DNA of 64,000 nt from Parvularculaceae bacterium (GTDB lineage: Bacteria > Pseudomonadota > Alphaproteobacteria > Caulobacterales > Parvularculaceae), in assembly GCA_028284065.1 (NCBI GenBank), contig JANQSJ010000008.1:1-64000 (forward strand), in the 5' to 3' direction. Positions 27,617-36,334 of this stretch are shown piece by piece (within the stretch, counting starts at the first letter, position 1; every line of letters starts with the position of its first letter). The translations under genes and the position numbers were made by a program. The notes under the pieces are model-generated. The model did not search any database and was not told the origin of the DNA. It saw only the letters and a program-made list of their open reading frames with translations.

Positions 27617-28191
27617 TTAAGGCCCCCGCCTTCCATCAATTCGTCCCGTACTGGCGCAAGCGAGCGCCTCAGCGTCCGTCGCGCGCGACCGAGCAGGGAT
27701 TCCACCGCCTCAACCGTCGTCTCCATAACCGCCGCCGCCTCAATGTTTGACAGCTCCTGATAATGGCAAAGCGCAATCGCTAGGCGCTGACGCTCCGGAA
27801 GCTTCGCGATCGCCTCATTCACGGCTGCGGCGCGGTCCGCCGACATAAGCCGCTCCTCCGCATGAGGACTTTCATCAGCCATCTCCGGCGCGGCGTCTTC
27901 TTGGACCTCGCGGCCGCTGCGTCGGAGCCTGTCGAGACAGGTGTTGGCCGCCACGCGATAGAGCCATGTGGAGAACTTCGCGCCCTGCGGTCGCCACTTC
28001 GCGGCGTTGCGCCAGAGCTTCAGAAATGTCTCCTGCGCTGCGTCCTCCGCCGCTGCGCGATCGCCGAGCATGCGAAAGCAGACGCCCATCACGCGGTCGG
28101 AATGCCGCAGGATAAGCTGACCCGCCGCAGTTCTATCGCCGCGCCCGGCCCGCGCGACCAGCGCCTCGTCAGTCTCAGCGTCGATCCGCAC
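27613..28191 (-). CDS. RNA polymerase ECF-family sigma factor
   Basis: A sigma-70-family factor of about 192 residues with only regions 2 and 4, the ECF layout. Region 2 runs from RHSDRVMGVCFRML through AEDAAQETFLKLWRN to STWLYRVAANTCLDRLRR. Region 4 includes LPERQRLAIALCHYQELSNIEAAAVM and VESLLGRARRTLRR. The GTG at 28191 is chosen because it has GAGGGG just ahead and gives the usual ECF N-terminus; the frame stays open to an ATG at 28299. The next gene overlaps its stop. Context (EF-hand protein upstream; membrane and Spy-like proteins downstream) suggests control of an envelope or metal response. Its target promoters are not evident. Confidence 0.9.
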   Translation of the reverse strand: MRIDAETDEALVARAGRGDRTAAGQLILRHSDRVMGVCFRMLGDRAAAEDAAQETFLKLWRNAAKWRPQGAKFSTWLYRVAANTCLDRLRRSGREVQEDAAPEMADESPHAEERLMSADRAAAVNEAIAKLPERQRLAIALCHYQELSNIEAAAVMETTVEAVESLLGRARRTLRRSLAPVRDELMEGGGLK

Positions 28192-28326
28192 GCCGCCCCT
28201 CGCGCCCCTTTCACCGGCTCCAGACCGGGCCGAGGCGCGATCATCTGACGCCGGACCATCATGTCCTCGCCACAGCCCGACGCGGGCGACCATAACCACG
28301 AGCCGCTCCGCGTCGCGGCGTCCTCA

Positions 28327-28755
28327 TTACCGCTCGCCGCCGCGCCCCCGGCGACGCCGAGGCCGCTCTGGCATCTCGTCCTTCGACAGAACGCCATCCT
28401 CATTTGCGTCAAGGCGCGCAAACCGCGCCCGCGCCGCGTCGACGAATTCCGTTTCGCTCACGACGCCGTCATCATTGGCGTCAGGGAAGCGTTTCTCCTC
28501 CATCTTGGCCCGCTGCTTCTCTCGATGCGCCTTCATTTCTTCCTGCGTGACGACGCCATCGCCATTGGCGTCCAGTTCGGCCGCCCGCGCCTCGGCGGCC
28601 TCCGCAAAAGCGGAAACGGGCACCTCTCCATCGGCCTTCAGCCTCTTCATCAGGCTCCTGTCGTCCGCAAGACCAGCCGAACCGACGCCAAGCGCCGCAA
28701 GCGCCAGAGCGCAAACCCCAAGTTTTGAGCCAAGCGAGAGATTGTTCATGTTCAT
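28327..28755 (-). CDS. Exported EF-hand (calcium-binding) protein
   Basis: A 142-residue protein with a signal peptide (residues 1-26, ending near GLADD) and a periplasmic helical part containing three clear EF-hand loops: DANGDGVVTQEE, DANDDGVVSETE and DANEDGVLSKDE. Each loop has Asp/Asn at positions 1, 3 and 5 and Glu at 12, so calcium binding is likely. The C-terminus is Arg/Gly-rich. The ATG at 28755 has AAAGGA six bases ahead; an in-frame start at 28776 would add seven residues before the signal peptide. It sits 38 bases after the GcvT-like gene and 135 bases before the sigma factor gene, all on one strand. Role unknown; possibly a calcium-responsive input or target of the sigma factor. 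Confidence 0.85.
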   Translation of the reverse strand: MNMNNLSLGSKLGVCALALAALGVGSAGLADDRSLMKRLKADGEVPVSAFAEAAEARAAELDANGDGVVTQEEMKAHREKQRAKMEEKRFPDANDDGVVSETEFVDAARARFARLDANEDGVLSKDEMPERPRRRRGRGGER

Positions 28756-28793
28756 TGTTCCTTTGCGACTTCGCACAGTTGACGGTTCAGCTG

Positions 28794-30014
28794 TTAAACG
28801 GCCGCCCGCTCTGATTCCGTCGCGGAAAGGCGCGCCCGATAGCCTTGCGCAAGCCGGCTCTCATGGGTCTCAAGCGCGCTTGCGCCGACCAGGGCCCCGC
28901 CTTCCCCGTCGACCAGCCACTCAGCGCCGGTCGCAGGCTTCAGCGGGGACCCAGGCGCGCGCTTATCCACTTGGTCGAACTCAACCATTGCGATGGCGCC
29001 CCGGAAATGAGGCGAGTAGGCTGTTGTCTTTACCGTTCCAATACGCGTCGGCGTGGCGTCGCCCCTGCGAACGCGCTGGGCCCGCGACAGCATCCTGCCT
29101 CCCGCGACGGCCGCATCCGCATCGACAAGCACGACGGCAAGCGCTTTTTCGCCCGGGCGACCGCGCAGGGCCCGCCGCCCCGTAAACCAGGCGCGGTCCA
29201 GCGGCGCGAGGTGCGGCAAGCCGATTTCCGCGGGGGAACGGCCGCCGCCCGACCGGCCTTCATCAGCGCGCGGAAAATCATTTCCGGGCCTCGGCGTGCC
29301 GCCTTCAAGGCGCACAACTTCGCAGGCGTCGAGCCCCACGGCGGTCGGTTTCGCCGCGCGCCGAACCCGCTCCCATATCGCCAGCGCCTCATCCGCCGGA
29401 AAAATCAGCTCGACCCCGACCGCGCGGCCAAGCGAGGTCGGTCGCGCAAAACTCTCAACGCCGCGTACGCGCACCTGCGCGGCAGCGCCATTGACGTCAA
29501 CCTCAAACCCTGCGGCTTCCGCCCCACGGCGGGCCTCCGGGCCAAAAAGACCGAGTGCGGCGACGCCGTCCGTTATATCCTCAGCATGCGCCGCAAGTCC
29601 GCGCGCAGCGACCGCCAGTCGGCGGTTGCAGGGCGCCGACGTCGTCAGCAGGAAGAGCTCCGGCGCAAGCCGCGTCACCTCGCACAGGTCTATGACCCCG
29701 CCTGAAGCGTCGATCACAAGGCCGCGGCCGCTCTCGCCGGCCGAAAGCTCCTCCGTCGGCGCGCTCGTCAACCGGGCGAGGGCCGCCGCAGCATCCGTCC
29801 CGCGAACGCTGTACCGCTTCAAAACGCCGAGATCGACCACTGCGCAGCCGGCGGTCAGCGCCTCGTACTCAATCGAGACGTCGGTAAATCGGCGCGCAAA
29901 GGCGCAGCCGTTCAATGTCGTCCACACATTTGCGGCGCTCATTTCGGCAAACGCGCCGTAAAGCGGCGTCGGGCGGGCATCCCGAACGTCTTCGGTTTCA
30001 TCGCCGAAAATCAT
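28794..30014 (-). CDS. GcvT-like (aminomethyltransferase-fold) protein
   Basis: A 406-residue protein of the glycine-cleavage T-protein/dimethylglycine dehydrogenase/YgfZ fold, which binds folate. The N-terminal region shows FTDVSIEYEALTAGCAVVDLG and a following YSVRGTDAAAAL typical of the family. The block LDACEVVRLEGGTPRPGNDF resembles the T-protein LGARDTLRLEAG block, and a C-terminal OB-like domain includes KTTAYSPHFRGAIAMVEFD. There is no GcvH or GcvP nearby. The start codon overlaps the stop of a phytoene-dehydrogenase-like FAD gene (ATGA), so the protein probably works with an oxidase, as in sarcosine or dimethylglycine demethylation. Exact substrate unknown. Confidence 0.7.
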   Translation of the reverse strand: MIFGDETEDVRDARPTPLYGAFAEMSAANVWTTLNGCAFARRFTDVSIEYEALTAGCAVVDLGVLKRYSVRGTDAAAALARLTSAPTEELSAGESGRGLVIDASGGVIDLCEVTRLAPELFLLTTSAPCNRRLAVAARGLAAHAEDITDGVAALGLFGPEARRGAEAAGFEVDVNGAAAQVRVRGVESFARPTSLGRAVGVELIFPADEALAIWERVRRAAKPTAVGLDACEVVRLEGGTPRPGNDFPRADEGRSGGGRSPAEIGLPHLAPLDRAWFTGRRALRGRPGEKALAVVLVDADAAVAGGRMLSRAQRVRRGDATPTRIGTVKTTAYSPHFRGAIAMVEFDQVDKRAPGSPLKPATGAEWLVDGEGGALVGASALETHESRLAQGYRARLSATESERAAV

Positions 30015-31726
30015 CGTCGCCGCTCCTTGGCGAACGCGATGGCGCGCGCGGCCGCAAGGCGCCCTGCGCGGCCCGACATCGCGACGCCCAATTGCGCCTC
30101 ACGGCCGCAGAAGTAATGGCCTATCACGCCGCTGCCGGCCGACGCGAGACGCGCGTTTGCGGCCTCAATTGCGGCGGGATCGGCGAGCGGCGTCCAGTCA
30201 TAGGCCATGCCTGCAACCCGACCTGGAAGCGATGGATCGATCCGCCCGAGGGCCTCCTTGATGGCTCGTTCGGCGGCCGATCGCCACGCCTCGTCCGCTT
30301 CCTCGCCCGGGCGCGGGAACGGCGCGCATCGCACTGTGATCGCCGCGCCGCCTTTTGGCGCCGAGCCCGCGATTCGATCATTTACGAATAACGCCTCGGC
30401 AACGGTCTGGCGCGCTTCTTTGCCGCCTGCGACCGCAGCGTGGGCGGCCAAGGTCTCGCTAAGCGTTGGCGCGACGACGTATCGGGGACGCTCATCAACG
30501 CCGCCGCGGCGCGCATCTCCATCGTTCGGATTGAACGCAACGCTCGCCCTAAGGGCGCCAATGGACGGGGACTGGCGCTCCCAACGAAATCCGCAATCTA
30601 TGTCGAGCGCGCGCCGCCCGACATGGTCAAGGAAGGCCTGGCGCGCCGAAGACGCGTCGACCACGACTGGCGCACGTATCTGTCCGCCATCGGAGAATGA
30701 AACGCCTTCGATCCGATCGCGTTCGATCAGCAGTCGGTCGATCGCGCCCACAGGGCGGATGTCGACGCCCGCCGCCTGGGCCGACCGCCGCAGCGCCGCC
30801 GAGAGCCCTCTTACGCCGCCTTTTGGAAACGCCAGGGCCCCGCGCCGGCCAAGACTGACGCCGAACAGCCTGAGCGCTAGCGCGCCGGCCGATAAAGGCG
30901 CATCGGGCCGCGTTGCGGACACCAGAGACGCCTCCGCCGCCAGCACATCGCGAAAAACTGAGTGCAGCCCGCCTGATGCGAGATACTCCTCCAGCGAAGC
31001 GGTCAGCAGCCGCGCACCGTCATCGCTCGCATGGGCGCGCGGTTGGGAGCGCGCCTTCTCGGGCGCGTCGCCCGCGACGATAGCTTCGGCGGCGGCCGCC
31101 GCATCCACAAGCCGCTCCATGAACGCAGCGCAGGTCCGCCGATCTTCCGCCGATAGCGCGCTCCCAGTCCGCGGCGCCTCCTCGCCCTCGACTGGCGCGC
31201 CGCCCTCCTGAGCGTCTTGACGTTCGGCAGCCGTCGTTTCCGCGTCCGCTTCGGCGGAGGCCGTCAACTCTAGGTCGGCGAGGCCGGGCAGATCGCCATC
31301 GGAGCGGTAGGCCGCACCGTCGCTGAGCAGATAGACGGTCTGCAATCGTCTGTCAGCGAACGAAAGGCCGCGGCGCGACAGTCCGAGGTCCTTGACGAGG
31401 TGAGGGTCGAGGTTCGACAGAGGCGCGTCTTCAAGATCCTGGGCGAACCCGGACGCGGGCACGCGCGGTTCATTGGGGACAAGCCGCAGGTCGTTCTCGA
31501 CAAGGACCACGTCGACGCCAGCCTTCGCCATCAGAATTGCCGCGGCGAAGCCGTCGATTGTCGCGCCGATCACCACCGCCTCGCGGCCGCCCTCGATCAT
31601 GGGGCCGCGCGGACGATCGTCGCTATCGTCTCGCGTGTCGGCGGCATCGCCTGGCGGCGTAGCGTCGGTCGCCTCTCCGGGGCCGGCCGACGCTGGCGGC
31701 GCATCAGCGTTTTCAACCTCAGGCAT
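30011..31726 (-). CDS. Phytoene-dehydrogenase-like FAD-dependent oxidoreductase
   Basis: A 571-residue protein. After a ~45-residue acidic, Pro-rich N-terminus comes a degenerate dinucleotide turn (VIGATIDGFAAAILMAKAG), then a charged strand end (LVENDLRL). A C-terminal FAD-closing segment reads IGHYFCGREAQLGVAMSGRAGRLAA. Architecture and length suit the phytoene desaturase/PYROXD2-like branch of amine-oxidase flavoproteins. The second glycine of the canonical GxGxxG is Thr-Ile here, so nucleotide binding may be altered. An acidic low-complexity insert lies at about residues 150-200. The ATG at 31726 has GGAGG ahead and starts 8 bases inside the preceding FAD gene. It may form a complex with its neighbours. 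Not a carotenoid gene by context. Confidence 0.65.
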   Translation of the reverse strand: MPEVENADAPPASAGPGEATDATPPGDAADTRDDSDDRPRGPMIEGGREAVVIGATIDGFAAAILMAKAGVDVVLVENDLRLVPNEPRVPASGFAQDLEDAPLSNLDPHLVKDLGLSRRGLSFADRRLQTVYLLSDGAAYRSDGDLPGLADLELTASAEADAETTAAERQDAQEGGAPVEGEEAPRTGSALSAEDRRTCAAFMERLVDAAAAAEAIVAGDAPEKARSQPRAHASDDGARLLTASLEEYLASGGLHSVFRDVLAAEASLVSATRPDAPLSAGALALRLFGVSLGRRGALAFPKGGVRGLSAALRRSAQAAGVDIRPVGAIDRLLIERDRIEGVSFSDGGQIRAPVVVDASSARQAFLDHVGRRALDIDCGFRWERQSPSIGALRASVAFNPNDGDARRGGVDERPRYVVAPTLSETLAAHAAVAGGKEARQTVAEALFVNDRIAGSAPKGGAAITVRCAPFPRPGEEADEAWRSAAERAIKEALGRIDPSLPGRVAGMAYDWTPLADPAAIEAANARLASAGSGVIGHYFCGREAQLGVAMSGRAGRLAAARAIAFAKERRR

Positions 31727-32996
31727 TGCGCGCCGCCTCCAATGCGAAGGACACTGCCGCGCCGACTTCGTCATGGGACGGCGGCGGCGCCGCGACAACG
31801 CTTGCGCCCGCGGAAGGCGTCGTCAGAGGATCAACCCTAACGTCAACGGACAATGGCAACGCCTTCAGCCGAAAGGTCTTCTTCATCCGATCAAGGACCG
31901 ACCTGCCGAAGGCCTGGCGATCTTGTCCGGTCCATTCGCGCGGCGTCTCAGCATCCGCGAGAAAAGCCGGACAGAAAGGCGCATAGGCGGCGATTACCCT
32001 GTCCTGCACATCCACGACCAGTGGGCTGGATCGCGGCAAGCGGCCAATGGCGGCATCGTCGCGTGCGGCCCTTATCTCGCGCCGATCGGTCGCGATAATA
32101 TATGTCGCGTCGGACTGGAGATAATCGGTTTGAGGATCTTCCGCGAACGTCACGCGGACGAAAGCGCGCCCGCCGCGGGACTGCGCCAGCGGTGAGACGC
32201 CTGCGTCGGGCCGCAGTCCGAGGGCGAGCGCATGCGCGATACTGGACGCCATGACCGCACGCGTGGCGACTTCCTCTCCGTTGGCGAGGTTCAGCATGAC
32301 CGCGCGCCCCTTCAGACGCGTCGCTTCAAGGATCGCGGCGTCGGCGATCCGAACACCATACTCTTCGCAGGCCCCCTCCAGAAGCTCCGAGAGCTGAGCG
32401 GTCGAGAGGGAGCTCGGCCAGCCATCGGCGGCGAGCAGCCGCAGCGCGCCGGCCGAAGCCGGCTCATCGCCGGCGAATCGGAATGGCGCAAGCGCGGCGG
32501 CTGAAAGATGCGCCTTCAGAAGTTCGCTGTCGAAGAAATCGTCGAGCGCCTCATCAGCGCTGGCGAAGGGCGAAGGGTCTAGGCCAGTTCCAGTCGCATC
32601 CAGTAGCGCAGTCACCGAATCGTAGTTGGCGGATAAGCGTTTCGTCGCCGCCTCAAAGTCGGGCCAGGCGGATCGCGCCTGCTCCGCCGCGTCGCCAAGA
32701 GCGGCGTCCTCTGTGACCCCGAGTTCAGTGGTTTCAAGTAATAAAGGCTCTCCGCCTTCGGCCTGCGCCCAAGTTCGCCTCGCCCGCGCACGGGCGGGCG
32801 ATGCGCCGCCGGCGGCATAAAGACCGAGCCGCCGCCATACATGGTTTGGCGTTCGCGGGGCGGCGAATTCCGAAGGCGGCTCCTTCCCGGTTCGGATCAA
32901 CACCACGCGGAATCCTGACGCCGCCGCGCACGCGGCGGCGGCGAGCCCCGCAGGCTCCCCGCCAAGGACCGCAAGGTCAAACTGAGCCACGCTCAC
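31719..32996 (-). CDS. Second phytoene-dehydrogenase-like FAD protein
   Basis: A 425-residue protein beginning with a Rossmann-like segment LAVLGGEPAGLAAAACAAASG followed by VVLIRTGKE, which resembles the FAD-binding N-terminus of amine-oxidase-type flavoproteins. The Glu in GGEPAG replaces the usual Gly/Ala, and the strand-end acidic residue is missing, so FAD binding is doubtful. The middle resembles the substrate cap of phytoene desaturases. A GTG at 32996 is taken as the start; no strong ribosome site is visible. It is the first gene of the run with the larger FAD protein and the GcvT-like protein. It may be a divergent, possibly non-catalytic, partner subunit. Confidence 0.6.
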   Translation of the reverse strand: MSVAQFDLAVLGGEPAGLAAAACAAASGFRVVLIRTGKEPPSEFAAPRTPNHVWRRLGLYAAGGASPARARARRTWAQAEGGEPLLLETTELGVTEDAALGDAAEQARSAWPDFEAATKRLSANYDSVTALLDATGTGLDPSPFASADEALDDFFDSELLKAHLSAAALAPFRFAGDEPASAGALRLLAADGWPSSLSTAQLSELLEGACEEYGVRIADAAILEATRLKGRAVMLNLANGEEVATRAVMASSIAHALALGLRPDAGVSPLAQSRGGRAFVRVTFAEDPQTDYLQSDATYIIATDRREIRAARDDAAIGRLPRSSPLVVDVQDRVIAAYAPFCPAFLADAETPREWTGQDRQAFGRSVLDRMKKTFRLKALPLSVDVRVDPLTTPSAGASVVAAPPPSHDEVGAAVSFALEAARNA

Positions 32997-33167
32997 AGTC
33001 GCTCGCCCCAGTAACGCGGAGAGCGGCGCGAAGCGGATCGATCGACGACAGGCGCCATCCTCGCCTCCTTGGCCATGCGCCCCGCCCGCACAAGAAGCTT
33101 AGCCGAACTGGCGCGGCGCAATCCACACCAGGCGCGCCGCGACTTGCGCCCGCGCGGTCCAGCAGAC

Positions 33168-33452
33168 CTAACAGCCGGCGGCGGATTTCAACGCCGCGCC
33201 GGGACGAAACTTCAGGCCCTTCGACGCCTTGATCTTTATTTCTTCGCCGGTGCGCGGATTGCGGCCTTTGCGAGCGGGCCGCTGGGTGATGGTGAACGTG
33301 CCTAACGTCCCGATCGTGTAGCGCCCATCCTTACGCGAGCGCTTGAGGCCATTTTCGATCTCTCCGAACACCAGCTCCACAACCCGTTTCGCCTCCGCGT
33401 TTGAAAGTTCCCCGGCTTCGGCGACATTTGCGATAAACTCAGCTTTGCTCAT
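33168..33452 (-). CDS. HU-family DNA-binding protein
   Basis: A 94-residue HU/IHF-fold protein that bends and compacts DNA. The N-terminal helices (MSKAEFIANVAE, AEAKRVVELVFGEI) are followed by the beta-arm region GTFTITQRPARKGRNPRTGEEI, where RNPRTG is the DNA-intercalating arm tip. The ATG at 33452 is chosen because it opens the family-typical N-terminus; a 13-residue in-frame extension to 33491 is unlike HU. A short box GGGATAGAG lies ahead. It is a single gene. The FAD gene 33 kb unit begins about 170 bases downstream on the same strand. Confidence 0.93.
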   Translation of the reverse strand: MSKAEFIANVAEAGELSNAEAKRVVELVFGEIENGLKRSRKDGRYTIGTLGTFTITQRPARKGRNPRTGEEIKIKASKGLKFRPGAALKSAAGC

Positions 33453-33770
33453 CTCTATCCCAATTGACTGTTTACGGTCGTCCACACTCACGCCGAAGCG
33501 ACAATACGGATGCCGCGCAAGCGCGAACCAACAAGAGGACGAAGCGGTGATTTTAAGATATTGGCAAGCGGACGGCGGTCATCGCCCTCCCGCAGTTTCG
33601 TCTGTGAGGATCTCTGAGGCGCCGAAGCAGATCTGCCTCCGCAGATAAGCGCATTCACCGTATAAAGTTGGACTATTCTTGTTTGCGCGCATGGGTTGCA
33701 AACGCGCCCGACGGAGCGCCCCATTAACTCGAGATCCGTCAGGTCCCTGAGACTCAAAGCCTTGCGGAGA
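33453..33770. other. Intergenic region upstream of HU gene
   Basis: The control region of the HU gene. It contains an inverted repeat GTTTGC-N11-GCAAAC at 33681-33703 and AT-rich patches near 33545-33560 (minus-strand TTAAAAT) and 33656-33668, either of which could include a -10 element. No conserved ORF is seen. Confidence 0.35.
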
Positions 33771-35498
33771 TCAGCCTAAGTCTTCGGCCGCCGAGAACAC
33801 CAATGATATGCGAAGGCCCGGTCGCTCGCCCGATTCCGCACTACGCTTCGCATCCGACAGCCGCAGCGCCGCTCGGTGCGCACGCGCGACCGCCGCGACA
33901 AGGCTGAGCCCAAGGCCGCTGCCCTCGCTCGTTCGGCTCCGCTCCAGGCGTACGAAGCGTTTCAGGACGCTGCTTCGCTCCGCTTTGGGAATCCCCGGGC
34001 CATCGTCCGCGACCGCGAGAACAATACGCCCGTCAGGCGACGGCGCGGCTTCAATGGAGATGGTTCCGCCGCCTTCGGCGTATTTCAGGGCGTTGTCGAG
34101 CATGTTTGCGAGCGCCTGACCGATGAGCGGGCGCGAGCCGAGCACGGTCGGACAAGGACGCAAGCGCCGCACTAGCTTGAAGCCGGCATCCTGAACGGCT
34201 GGCTCGTAAAGCTCAGCCATCTCCTCGGCGAGCGAAACAATGTCGAGCGGCTCCATCGCGCCGGCGCCCTCGCCAGATTCGATGCGCGCAATGGAAAGCA
34301 ATTCATTGAAGGTGACAATCATCCCCTCGGCGTCCCTCAGGGTCGCGCGCAGGGCTTCGTCTTTCTGCTGATGGTCCGCTTTCAAAGCGTCATTGAGCCG
34401 CGCGCGAATGCGGGTCAGCGGCGAGCGCAGATCATGGGCGATGTTGTCGGAAACTTCCCGCATGCCGCTCATCAGCCGCTCAATCTGATCGAGCATGACA
34501 TTGAGATTAGCGGACAGATGGTCGAGTTCGTCTTCGGAGCCCGTCAGCTTAATGCGGCGGGAAAGGTCGCCCTGGCGGATCGCGCGCGCGGTGCGGTTGA
34601 CCGCTTCGACCCGGTTGAGGAGCGAGCGGGAAGACACAAGGCCGATCAAGAGGCCAAGGCCGATCGTCGCCGCGCCAATGCGCGTAATCTGCTCCTGGGA
34701 GCGCTCGCGCAGGTCCTCGTGACTGGTGATGTCGCGCGCGACGAAGACCAGGAAGGACGAGTCCGACTGCGGCGAGGCCTGGAATCTCCTAAGCTTGCCC
34801 CGGCCGCGGCGCGTCTCCTCGCCAACGGACCGGCCCGCCGCGTCGATCGCCGCACGTTCATACGAGAAGTCGAAAAAGCCTTCGTCCGCGCCGAGCGCCT
34901 CTTCCGGCAGCGCCGTCAGATTGCCGGCGAGCACCGCGCCGGAAGGCGAGGCGATCATGATATAGACGCCGTCGTCGCGCCACGCGGCGCGCTCGCGCAG
35001 GACGCGCCTGAGGGTGCCAGGCCCGTCATTTCTGAAGACGTCCGCAAGCACGACGAGATCCTGATTGATGATTTCATCTGTCTGCCGATCGACGACGGCG
35101 AAAGTCGAATTATAAAAAAATGCGCCAAGCGCGCTGACGGCGACAGCAAACACCAGAACGTAAAGGAAAGTGAATCGGAAAGCGGTCGTCCGCACAAGGC
35201 GGTTCAAGGTGAGCTTTCCGCCGACGCGCCGCCTGTCGCGCGCACGACGTCTCGCCCGGGCGGTTTTCGGCGCAGCCTCTTCTTTCGACTTGTCCGCCGG
35301 CCAGCCGCCATCGACCTCCGCCGTCTCGGCGCGCGCATTCTCGGGGGGGCCGGGCGCGGACTCTTCCCCACCGCGGGCCGCCGGCTCACCCGCGGGGGCG
35401 GACGCGTTTGCAGGGGCGGTCGCGGCGACGTTCACCGCATCCGCCGACGCTTCGGCGTCCTGCGGCCGCAGCGCCGCCGGTTCGCGCAATCCCGTCAA
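33771..35498 (-). CDS. OmpR-system sensor histidine kinase
   Basis: A 575-residue kinase with an ~100-residue cytoplasmic, Ala/Glu-rich N-terminal extension. It is followed by a membrane segment (about 108-130), a periplasmic sensor (about 131-275), a second membrane segment (about 280-300), HAMP, HisKA (phosphoacceptor in NIAHDLRSPLTRIRARLN) and HATPase (NMLDNALKYA, DDGPGIP, GSGLGLSL). The HDLRSP pattern is typical of HPK2-type kinases. Its start overlaps the regulator's stop (ATGA), so both are made together. With an HtrA protease next door, a role in envelope stress is plausible. The long N-terminal extension is unusual for this type. Confidence 0.9.
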   Translation of the reverse strand: MTGLREPAALRPQDAEASADAVNVAATAPANASAPAGEPAARGGEESAPGPPENARAETAEVDGGWPADKSKEEAAPKTARARRRARDRRRVGGKLTLNRLVRTTAFRFTFLYVLVFAVAVSALGAFFYNSTFAVVDRQTDEIINQDLVVLADVFRNDGPGTLRRVLRERAAWRDDGVYIMIASPSGAVLAGNLTALPEEALGADEGFFDFSYERAAIDAAGRSVGEETRRGRGKLRRFQASPQSDSSFLVFVARDITSHEDLRERSQEQITRIGAATIGLGLLIGLVSSRSLLNRVEAVNRTARAIRQGDLSRRIKLTGSEDELDHLSANLNVMLDQIERLMSGMREVSDNIAHDLRSPLTRIRARLNDALKADHQQKDEALRATLRDAEGMIVTFNELLSIARIESGEGAGAMEPLDIVSLAEEMAELYEPAVQDAGFKLVRRLRPCPTVLGSRPLIGQALANMLDNALKYAEGGGTISIEAAPSPDGRIVLAVADDGPGIPKAERSSVLKRFVRLERSRTSEGSGLGLSLVAAVARAHRAALRLSDAKRSAESGERPGLRISLVFSAAEDLG

Positions 35499-36175
35499 TC
35501 GGCCTCGGTGATCGTGTAGCCGGCGCCCCTGATGGTTTTCAGCAGCGGCTTGTCGAAGTCCTTATCGATCTTGGCGCGCAGCCGCGAGACATGGACGTCA
35601 ATCACATTCGTCTGCGGATCGAAATGATACTCCCACACGTTCTCCAGAAGCATCGTGCGAGTCACCACCTGATCGGCATGGCGCATAAGGTATTCCAGGA
35701 GGCGGAATTCGCGCGGCTGCAGCTCTATCTTGCGACCCGCCCTGCGCGCCGTCCGGGTGAGCACATCGATTTCGAGATCGCCGACCTCGTACCGCGTCGT
35801 TACATTCGCCGGCGCCGCGCGCCGCTTGCCTAGCGCCTCGACGCGAGCAAGAAGCTCAGGGAACGCATAGGGCTTGACGAGATAGTCATCGCCGCCGGCC
35901 TTGAACCCCTTAACGCGGTCGTCAACTTCGCCGAGCGCGGAAAGGAAAAGGGCAGGCGTCTCATCGCCCGCCTCCCGGCGCCGGTTGAGAATCGAAATGC
36001 CGTCGAGTTTCGGCAGCATCCGGTCGATTACATAAGCGTCATAATCGCCCGCGCCCGCCATATTGGCGCCCACCTCGCCATCGACCGCATGATCGACCAC
36101 ATGGCCGGCGTCGCGAAGGTTCTTGGCCAGATGCGCGGCCGCATCAGCGTCGTCCTCGATCAGCAGAATACGCAT
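35495..36175 (-). CDS. OmpR/PhoB-family response regulator
   Basis: A 226-residue two-domain regulator. The receiver domain has the acidic pair IEDDAD (residues 6-11), the phosphoacceptor Asp51 in YVIDRMLPKLDG and the conserved lysine in DYLVKPYAF. The C-terminal winged-helix DNA-binding domain includes LQPREFRLLEYLMRHADQVVTRTMLLENVW and the wing VHVSRLRAKIDK. It is first in the pair with its kinase. A strong -10 element and an 11-bp inverted repeat lie upstream, consistent with autoregulation. Target genes may include htrA, which lies immediately upstream on the same strand. Confidence 0.95.
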   Translation of the reverse strand: MRILLIEDDADAAAHLAKNLRDAGHVVDHAVDGEVGANMAGAGDYDAYVIDRMLPKLDGISILNRRREAGDETPALFLSALGEVDDRVKGFKAGGDDYLVKPYAFPELLARVEALGKRRAAPANVTTRYEVGDLEIDVLTRTARRAGRKIELQPREFRLLEYLMRHADQVVTRTMLLENVWEYHFDPQTNVIDVHVSRLRAKIDKDFDKPLLKTIRGAGYTITEAD

Positions 36176-36217
36176 ATCGCCTCATTCTCGCCGGTTGGCG
36201 CCTGGTCACGGGGAAAG

Positions 36218-36270
36218 ATTATAGCAGACACCGTGAACCGTTCGATAAACGAAAGCGGCTTATCGAACGG
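36218..36270 (-). promoter_or_regulatory. Promoter with palindromic operator for the regulator/kinase pair
   Basis: On the minus strand a perfect TATAAT (36223-36218) lies 43 bases before the start codon of the regulator. Upstream is a perfect 11-bp inverted repeat: arms at 36238-36248 (CCGTTCGATAA) and 36260-36270 (TTATCGAACGG), separated by 11 bases, so the arms are 22 bp, two helical turns, apart. The proximal arm falls in the -35 region, where no TTGACA-like hexamer is seen. This is the geometry of an activator- or repressor-controlled promoter. No T-run follows, so it is not a terminator. Autoregulation is an inference. Confidence 0.55.
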
Positions 36271-36334
36271 CGCGGGAGTGAGCGCAACTTAGCATCCGGC
36301 AAGCCCGACGAGACGCCTGGGACGCCGGCGAGGG

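Noticed and set aside
28756..28793. ECF-type promoter (GAACC then GTC) ahead of the EF-hand gene
   Set aside because: The predicted transcript start would fall on the ribosome-binding site, leaving no room for initiation of translation.
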